A DNA stretch of 11,502 nucleotides from DATKPC01 sp035524275 (lineage in GTDB: Bacteria; Pseudomonadota; Gammaproteobacteria; Burkholderiales; Burkholderiaceae_F), in assembly GCA_035524275.1 (NCBI GenBank), contig DATKPC010000047.1:1-11502 (forward strand). Direction: 5' to 3'. Positions 7,686 through 11,502 of the stretch are shown here, piece by piece. Numbering within the stretch: position 1 is the first letter of the stretch; every line of letters begins with the position of its first letter. The translations under genes and the position numbers were made by a program. The notes below the pieces were generated by a model. The model was not told the origin of the DNA and did no database searches. It worked only from the letters and a program-made list of their open reading frames with translations.

Positions 7686-8873
7686 ATGGGTAGATTCACC
7701 AAGGGGTTCATCGCCACCCTGCTGCTCGCGGGCTGCGCGGGGCTGACCGGCTACGTCGGCGTCGCCGACGCCGCGGCCGAGCCGGGCACCCCGAACGACG
7801 TCGCACGCTGGCTGGCGGGGATGAACGTCGGCACGCCGGTCGACAGCGCGACGGCCTTCGTGCTCAACGGCGCCGCGCTGCACCGCTCGGAGCTTGGCGC
7901 GGCGGCCCTCCGTACCGCGGCCGTGTCCACGGGCGCCGGCGTCGCGCCGACGCCGCGCGAGCGCCTCGACCGCGCGTGGGCCGAGCTGGCGACGACGCGG
8001 ACCGCCCCGATGCGCGGCTTCGCGGCGCAGCACCTGGCGCACGAGCAGCAGAACTGCCGCACGCTGTTCTATCCGTTCTCCGGGCCGGACGTGCTGAACG
8101 CCGTGACGCTGTTCCCGTCGTGCGAGACCTACGTGATGTTCGGGCTCGAGCCCGTCGGCGCGCTGCCGCATCTCGACCGGATGACCGACGAGTCAAAGGC
8201 CGCGGTGCTCGCCGACATGGTCCGCGCCCAGAACTTCATCATCAAGCGCAACTTCTTCGTGACGCAGTACATGCGGGAGGACCTGAACACGCCGCACCTG
8301 AAGGGCGTGCTGCCGCTGATGAGCGCGATGCTGGTCCGCATGGGCTACGAGGTGCGCGATGTCCGCATGTCGCAGGTCGACGGCACGCCGTGGCCGGCCG
8401 GTTCGCCGAAGCGCCCGCGCGCGGTGACGATCGACTTCGGCCGTCCCGGCGGCCCGGACCAGCACCTGTTCTATGCGAACTTCGATGCGTCCAACGGCGG
8501 CCTGAAGACCAAGCCGGATTTCCTGCACTACCTCGACGGCGTCCACGACGCGGTGACGCTGCTGAAGGCCGCCTCGTACCTGCTGCACGACGGCAGCTTC
8601 TCGGTGATGCGCGACCAGATCGAACAGCGCAGCGCCGCGATCGTGCAGGACGACTCCGGCCTGCCGTACGCGAGCCTCACGTCGGCGGGATTCAGCGTCG
8701 AGCTGTACGGCAACTACGTCGGGACGATCCCGGTCTTCAAGTACCGCTACCAGCGCGACCTCGCGGGGGCGTATGTCGCCGCGAAGGAACGCGAACCGCT
8801 GCCGTTCGCGTGGAGCTACGCGGTGAAGCGCAACGAGGAAGCGCTGCAGATCGCGCGGCGGCCCGGCGCCTGA
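7686..8873 (+). CDS. Exported, probable lipoprotein of unrecognised family
   Basis: I do not recognise this 395-residue family. The N-terminus MGRFTKGFIATLLLAGC looks like a lipoprotein signal with lipobox LAGC and acylated Cys17. A type I cleavage near ADA (residues 27-29) is the alternative, so it is envelope-located either way. The mature part has no further membrane segment. Notable stretches are a Cys- and aromatic-rich core (NCRTLFYPFSGPDVLNAV, Cys124), FPSCETYVMFGLEPVG (Cys146), and a C-terminal FKYRYQRDLAGAYVAAKE. The two cysteines could form a disulfide. The start is uncertain: in-frame ATG 7659 and GTG 7644 lie upstream, and no start has a good Shine-Dalgarno. I chose 7686 because it gives the most compact signal peptide. 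It stands alone, 229 bp after the regulator and 154 bp before the dehydrogenase. Confidence 0.8.
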   Translation: MGRFTKGFIATLLLAGCAGLTGYVGVADAAAEPGTPNDVARWLAGMNVGTPVDSATAFVLNGAALHRSELGAAALRTAAVSTGAGVAPTPRERLDRAWAELATTRTAPMRGFAAQHLAHEQQNCRTLFYPFSGPDVLNAVTLFPSCETYVMFGLEPVGALPHLDRMTDESKAAVLADMVRAQNFIIKRNFFVTQYMREDLNTPHLKGVLPLMSAMLVRMGYEVRDVRMSQVDGTPWPAGSPKRPRAVTIDFGRPGGPDQHLFYANFDASNGGLKTKPDFLHYLDGVHDAVTLLKAASYLLHDGSFSVMRDQIEQRSAAIVQDDSGLPYASLTSAGFSVELYGNYVGTIPVFKYRYQRDLAGAYVAAKEREPLPFAWSYAVKRNEEALQIARRPGA

Positions 8874-8890
8874 TCTTCGCCTGACCGCCG

Positions 8891-8916
8891 CCGGCGCAAC
8901 GACGCCCCGGCGCCGG
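8891..8916 (+). terminator. Possible hairpin after the exported-protein gene
   Basis: A perfect 7-bp stem CCGGCGC/GCGCCGG (8891-8897 with 8910-8916) with a 12-nt loop lies 17 nt past the stop codon. There is no T-run, so it may only protect the 3' end or coincide with Rho-dependent termination. In such GC-rich DNA a stem this size can arise by chance. Confidence 0.25.
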
Positions 8917-8965
8917 TCGCTGACGTTTCCGGCGGGGCCCCCGGGACTTGCGCGAACCGGTCTCC

Positions 8966-8974
8966 TGCTAACCT
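8966..8974 (+). promoter_or_regulatory. Possible extended -10 promoter for the dehydrogenase gene
   Basis: TGCTAACCT (8966-8974) resembles an extended -10 element. A weak -35 candidate (TTGCGC, 8948-8953) lies 15 bp upstream, which is shorter than ideal. It is 53 bp before the ATG. This is a tentative call based on the AT-rich patch and the TGn motif. Confidence 0.25.
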
Positions 8975-9027
8975 TCGTCGCCCCGGTCGCACGGCGCGCC
9001 CGGAAGCGTTCGGAGGAGTGGCTCCAG

Positions 9028-10308
9028 ATGTCCGTCATTGCCGTCGTCGGCTTGGGATACGTCGGCTTGCCGCTGGCGGTCGAATTCGGCAAGGCCTATC
9101 CGACGATAGGCTTCGACCTGTCGCAGGCGAAAGTCGACGCCTACCGGCGGCACGTCGATCCCACCGGCGAGGTGTCGTCGGATGAGCTGAAGGCGGCGAT
9201 CCACCTGTCGCCGACGACCGACGCCTCGCGGCTGGCGGAGGCGGACTTTCTCATCGTCGCCGTGCCCACGCCGGTCGATTCGGCGCACCAGCCGGACTTC
9301 TCGCCGCTGATGGGTGCCAGCGAGTCGGTCGGGCGCCACATGAAGCGCGGCGCCGTCGTCGTCTACGAATCGACCGTGTATCCCGGGGCGACGGAGGAGA
9401 TCTGCGTTCCGATCCTGGAGCGCTGCTCCGGGATGACGTGGAAGCGAGACTTCTTCGTCGGCTATTCCCCGGAGCGCATCAATCCAGGCGACAAGGAACA
9501 CACGCTGACGCGCATCACGAAGGTCGTCGCCGGAGATACGCCGGAGACGCTGGAAGGCGTCGCGCGCATCTACGGCAGCGTCGTGCGGGCCGGCGTGCAT
9601 CGCGCGAGCAGCATCAAGGTCGCGGAAGCCGCAAAGGTCATCGAGAATACGCAGCGCGACCTGAATATCGCGCTCGTCAACGAGCTGGCGCTGATTTTCC
9701 ACCGGATCGGGATCGACACGCTCGAGGTCCTGCAGGCGGCCGGCACCAAGTGGAACTTCCTGCCGTTCCGCCCCGGGCTCGTCGGCGGCCACTGCATCGG
9801 CGTCGACCCGTACTACCTCACCCACAAGGCCGACATGCTCGGCTATCACCCGCAGGTGATCCTCGCCGGGCGCCGGATCAACGACGGGATGGGCAAGTAC
9901 GTCGCCGAGCAGACGATCAAGGAGATGATCATCGCGGGGCATCCGGTCAAGGATGCCGACGTCGCCGTGCTTGGCCTGACGTTCAAGGAAGACTGCCCGG
10001 ACCTGCGCAATTCGCGCGTCATCGACATCGTCAACGAGCTGCGATCCTACGGTTGCCGCGTCAGCGTCCATGACCCGGTCGGCGATGCCGCCGAGGCGAT
10101 GCACGAGTACGGGATCGAGCTCGTGCCGTGGGAGCGGCTGCCGCGCAGCCGCGCGATCGTCGCCGCCGTGGCGCATCGTGCATTGCGCGACCGCAGCGTC
10201 GAGGACATCGCCGCGAAACTCGTCCCCGGCGGCATCTACGTCGACGTCAAGTGCCAGGCGGACGCGGCGGCGTTGCGTGCGCGCGGCATCCGCACGTGGC
10301 GCCTCTGA
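9028..10308 (+). CDS. tviB: UDP-N-acetylhexosamine 6-dehydrogenase, TviB/WbpA type
   Basis: This family oxidises a UDP-N-acetylhexosamine at C6 with NAD+ to a uronic acid, supplying precursors for capsule, Vi-like antigen or O-antigen. The 426-residue protein has normal length. It shows the NAD-binding GLGYVG (8-13), VPTP (79-82), YESTVYPG (113-120), YSPERINPGD (146-155), Lys203 in EAAKVIENTQRD, and the catalytic cysteine Cys256 in GGHCIGVDPYYL. The C-terminal substrate domain has GLTFKEDCPDLRNSRV (316-331). These features match TviB better than UDP-glucose dehydrogenase (Ugd), as I recall the families. GGAGGAG (9012-9018) lies 9 nt before the ATG. No epimerase, glycosyltransferase or transporter gene is next to it, so it is an orphan here. 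The exact substrate (UDP-GlcNAc or UDP-ManNAc) cannot be decided. Confidence 0.92.
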   Translation: MSVIAVVGLGYVGLPLAVEFGKAYPTIGFDLSQAKVDAYRRHVDPTGEVSSDELKAAIHLSPTTDASRLAEADFLIVAVPTPVDSAHQPDFSPLMGASESVGRHMKRGAVVVYESTVYPGATEEICVPILERCSGMTWKRDFFVGYSPERINPGDKEHTLTRITKVVAGDTPETLEGVARIYGSVVRAGVHRASSIKVAEAAKVIENTQRDLNIALVNELALIFHRIGIDTLEVLQAAGTKWNFLPFRPGLVGGHCIGVDPYYLTHKADMLGYHPQVILAGRRINDGMGKYVAEQTIKEMIIAGHPVKDADVAVLGLTFKEDCPDLRNSRVIDIVNELRSYGCRVSVHDPVGDAAEAMHEYGIELVPWERLPRSRAIVAAVAHRALRDRSVEDIAAKLVPGGIYVDVKCQADAAALRARGIRTWRL

Positions 10309-10324
10309 GCGGCTGATCGCGGCG

Positions 10325-10343
10325 GTCGCGGACGGACCGCGAC
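10325..10343 (+). terminator. Possible terminator hairpin after the dehydrogenase gene
   Basis: A perfect 7-bp stem GTCGCGG/CCGCGAC (10325-10331 with 10337-10343) with a 5-nt loop lies 16 nt past the stop codon. No T-run follows, so it is at best a weak intrinsic terminator. Position and compactness are the only support. Confidence 0.35.
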
Positions 10344-10404
10344 ATCCTGGCCGTGCGGGCAGGCCACGCGGGTCCGGAACCGGTACCGCAGGAGCGGCAC
10401 GTCG

Positions 10405-10503
10405 ATGTCGCGCGGCATGACGAAATCGCGTAACGGGTGGCGATCGCACGACCGGGTCCGGCGCCTGAAAGTCCGCGAAACGGCGGCGCCTTCCATTACT
10501 TGA
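10405..10503 (+). CDS. Possible 32-residue basic small protein
   Basis: An ATG at 10405 opens 32 codons ending in TGA at 10501-10503. An AGGAG-like Shine-Dalgarno (10389-10394) lies about 10 nt upstream, which is the main support. The product is strongly basic, with about nine Arg/Lys residues (MTKSRNGWRSHDRVRRLKV within it). It has no membrane segment and matches no family I know. Third codon positions are less GC-rich than in the neighbouring genes, which argues against long-standing coding selection. A chance ORF is quite possible. Confidence 0.25.
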   Translation: MSRGMTKSRNGWRSHDRVRRLKVRETAAPSIT

Positions 10504-10567
10504 ATAAGCAAGGCGGCGCGCTGCGGGGGGCGCTGCATCCCCTCAAGTGGGCGTCTGATGCCCGCCC

Positions 10568-10590
10568 GAGTAAGTCATTCGGACTAACTT
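10568..10590. promoter_or_regulatory. AT-richer imperfect dyad, possible operator
   Basis: GAGTAAGTC (10568-10576) and GACTAACTT (10582-10590) form an inverted repeat with one internal mismatch and one G-T end pair around ATTCG. It stands out in GC-rich surroundings and lies upstream of the helix-hairpin-helix gene. It could be a binding site for a dimeric regulator; the identity is unknown. Confidence 0.3.
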
Positions 10591-10625
10591 CCGCTCGTGC
10601 CGCGACGTTGCGCGTCGTGACGACG

Positions 10626-10656
10626 TTGCGTAGCCTCGCTCAGTTATCGCTAAGAA
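10626..10656 (+). promoter_or_regulatory. Weak candidate promoter for the helix-hairpin-helix gene
   Basis: TTGCGT (10626-10631) and TAAGAA (10651-10656) are spaced by 19 bp, at the long end for sigma-70. The -10 candidate lies in one of the few AT-rich patches here, about 100 bp before the ATG. The TTGCG is part of the CGACGTTGCG direct repeat. This is tentative. Confidence 0.25.
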
Positions 10657-10755
10657 AATGCCCGCCTGTCAGGGCATCGTGGAGGCGATGAAACGCAGCG
10701 CGGACCGCGTCCTGCTGCCAAAAAACCGACGTCTCACACGAGGGAGGACGAATCG

Positions 10756-11331
10756 ATGGTCGGCCTGGGCTGCTGCATCTGGTGGTCGAGCCTCGGCGTG
10801 TTGATCGGGTTCCTCGCGTATGGGATCTTCGACCGGCTGTTCCGGCGCGGCGGCGCCAGCGAGCTGGCCGCGCGCGAGGGCGATCTGGCGCGCCAGCGCG
10901 CGGAGATCGATTCGCTGCGGCGGCAGGTCGCGGCGGAGCGCGAGACCGCCGCGGCGGCGAGCGCGAAGCTCGCGGCGTCCGAGAACATCGCGGCGGCCGC
11001 GCGGTTCGGTTTCGCGCCGAAGAACCCGAGCGGCGACGACGACCTGTCGATCGTCGAAGGGATCGGCCCCAAGATCGCCGGTCTGCTGCGCGACCAGGGC
11101 ATCCTGACTTTCGCGCAGCTGGCGCAGACGCCGGTCGAGCGCCTCGTGAAGATCCTCGCCGACGCCGGCCCGCGATTCAAGATCGCGAATCACCCCGACA
11201 CCTGGCCGCGACAGGCCGACATGTGCGCGCGCGGCGCCTGGTCGGAACTGCGCGATTACCAGGACGTGCTGGTCGACGGGGTCGATCGGCGCAGCAAGCC
11301 GGGCAGCGGCGAGAGCGGCGGCACGACGTGA
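10756..11331 (+). CDS. Membrane-anchored coiled-coil protein with C-terminal helix-hairpin-helix domain (COG3743-like)
   Basis: The 191-residue protein has one hydrophobic N-terminal segment (about 4-25, with Cys6, Cys7 and two Trp). A basic stop-transfer RLFRRGG follows, then a charged Ala/Arg/Glu coiled coil (about 35-80). The C-terminal helix-hairpin-helix domain spans about 95-170, with VEGIGPKIAGLL at 100-111, a second hairpin-like ILADAGPRFKI, and the DTWPRQADMCARGAWSEL tail. The domain resembles proteins labelled predicted flap-endonuclease-like in COG3743; the fold binds DNA or protein, and nuclease activity is unproven. The topology would place the domain in the cytoplasm, so it might tether nucleoprotein to the membrane. 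GGGAGGA (10742-10748) lies 7 nt before the ATG. No partner gene is evident. Confidence 0.85.
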   Translation: MVGLGCCIWWSSLGVLIGFLAYGIFDRLFRRGGASELAAREGDLARQRAEIDSLRRQVAAERETAAAASAKLAASENIAAAARFGFAPKNPSGDDDLSIVEGIGPKIAGLLRDQGILTFAQLAQTPVERLVKILADAGPRFKIANHPDTWPRQADMCARGAWSELRDYQDVLVDGVDRRSKPGSGESGGTT

Positions 11332-11370
11332 GGCGCTGGTCGCGTCCAACGACGGTGATGCCGGGCGGGC

Positions 11371-11453
11371 CGAGGGAGAGTGGCGGATTGGGGGGTGCGT
11401 TCCTGCGACGACCCTCTCCCCCACCCCTCTCCCGCTGGCGCGGGCGAGGGGAG
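11371..11453. repeat. CCCTCTCCC-type palindromic intergenic repeat, possible terminator
   Basis: The element holds GGGAGAG (11374-11380), CCCTCTCCC (11412-11420), and a strong stem CCCCTCTCCCGC/GCGGGCGAGGGG. That stem pairs 11424-11435 with 11440-11451 (11 of 12 pairs, 4-nt loop). A short AGTTTCG follows. It resembles widespread proteobacterial intergenic palindromes of the form CCCTCTCCC...GGGAGAGGG. It lies 40 nt after the helix-hairpin-helix gene and may terminate it. Confidence 0.6.
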
Positions 11454-11485
11454 TTTCGTCGCCGCAAATTGAGACGGCGTCGAAA
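11454..11485 (+). terminator. Second stem-loop downstream of the repeat
   Basis: TTTCGTCGCCG (11454-11464) pairs with CGGCGTCGAAA (11475-11485) at 10 of 11 positions around a 10-nt loop. It follows the CCCTCTCCC palindrome directly. It could be a bidirectional terminator or an extension of the repeat. The window ends 17 nt later with no further gene visible. Confidence 0.35.
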
Positions 11486-11502
11486 CGGCTGACGCCAGGA
11501 CT

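Larger units (their letters stand above)
10309..10755. other. 447-bp stretch without a large gene
   Basis: This gap lies between the dehydrogenase and the helix-hairpin-helix gene. It holds a hairpin after the dehydrogenase (10325-10343), a possible 32-codon ORF (10405-10503), and an AT-richer dyad (10568-10590). It also holds a direct repeat CGACGTTGCG (10603-10612 and 10621-10630) and an ATGCCC/GGGCAT stem (10658-10663 with 10672-10677). The second half (about 10490-10740) is less GC-rich than the neighbouring genes, as regulatory DNA often is. No tRNA or known riboswitch was recognised. Confidence 0.6.

Noticed and set aside
10236..10538. 100-residue minus-strand open frame overlapping the dehydrogenase 3' end
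   Set aside because: It is antisense to a certain gene over its C-terminal part, is Arg-rich, and has no recognisable motif or good ribosome binding site.

Overview
The window looks like chromosomal DNA from a GC-rich betaproteobacterium, perhaps Burkholderiales-like. The predicted EF-G, S7, S12 and EF-Tu proteins read like betaproteobacterial ones (EF-G opens [20 protein letters not shown]; S12 opens MPTINQLVR). This placement rests on remembered family sequences, not on a search. There is no tRNA, rRNA, CRISPR array, transposase or integrase.

Region 1 (1-3720, minus strand) is the streptomycin (str) operon in the order rpsL, rpsG, fusA, tuf. The tuf gene runs off the left edge. A sigma-70-like promoter (TTGACC, 18 bp, TAGATT) lies upstream of rpsL. 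The inferred leader carries a 22-bp tandem repeat. The rpsL-rpsG gap is long (233 nt) and strongly structured. The rpsG-fusA gap (108 nt) holds another hairpin.

Region 2 (3740-7456) is a two-component module. A soluble 1000-residue hybrid histidine kinase (three PAS-like regions, HisKA, HATPase, REC, HPt) lies on the minus strand. Divergent from it, across 178 bp, is a single-domain CheY-like response regulator. All phosphorelay residues are present. The likely relay is kinase His474 to Asp785 to His939, then regulator Asp88. The regulator has no output domain, so the final target is outside this window or is a protein partner. The shared intergenic region has a 27-bp near-palindrome.

Region 3 (7457-10308, plus strand) holds an exported, probably lipid-anchored protein of unrecognised family, then a TviB/WbpA-type UDP-N-acetylhexosamine 6-dehydrogenase that stands alone without other polysaccharide genes.

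Region 4 (10309-11502, plus strand) opens with a 447-bp stretch that has no large gene but contains short repeats, dyads and one possible 32-codon ORF. A small membrane-anchored coiled-coil and helix-hairpin-helix protein follows. The window ends in palindromic CCCTCTCCC-type intergenic repeat sequence.

No obviously new multi-gene system is visible. The items most worth a second look are the str leader repeat and intercistronic hairpins, the kinase/regulator relay sitting directly upstream of the str operon, and the unrecognised exported protein.
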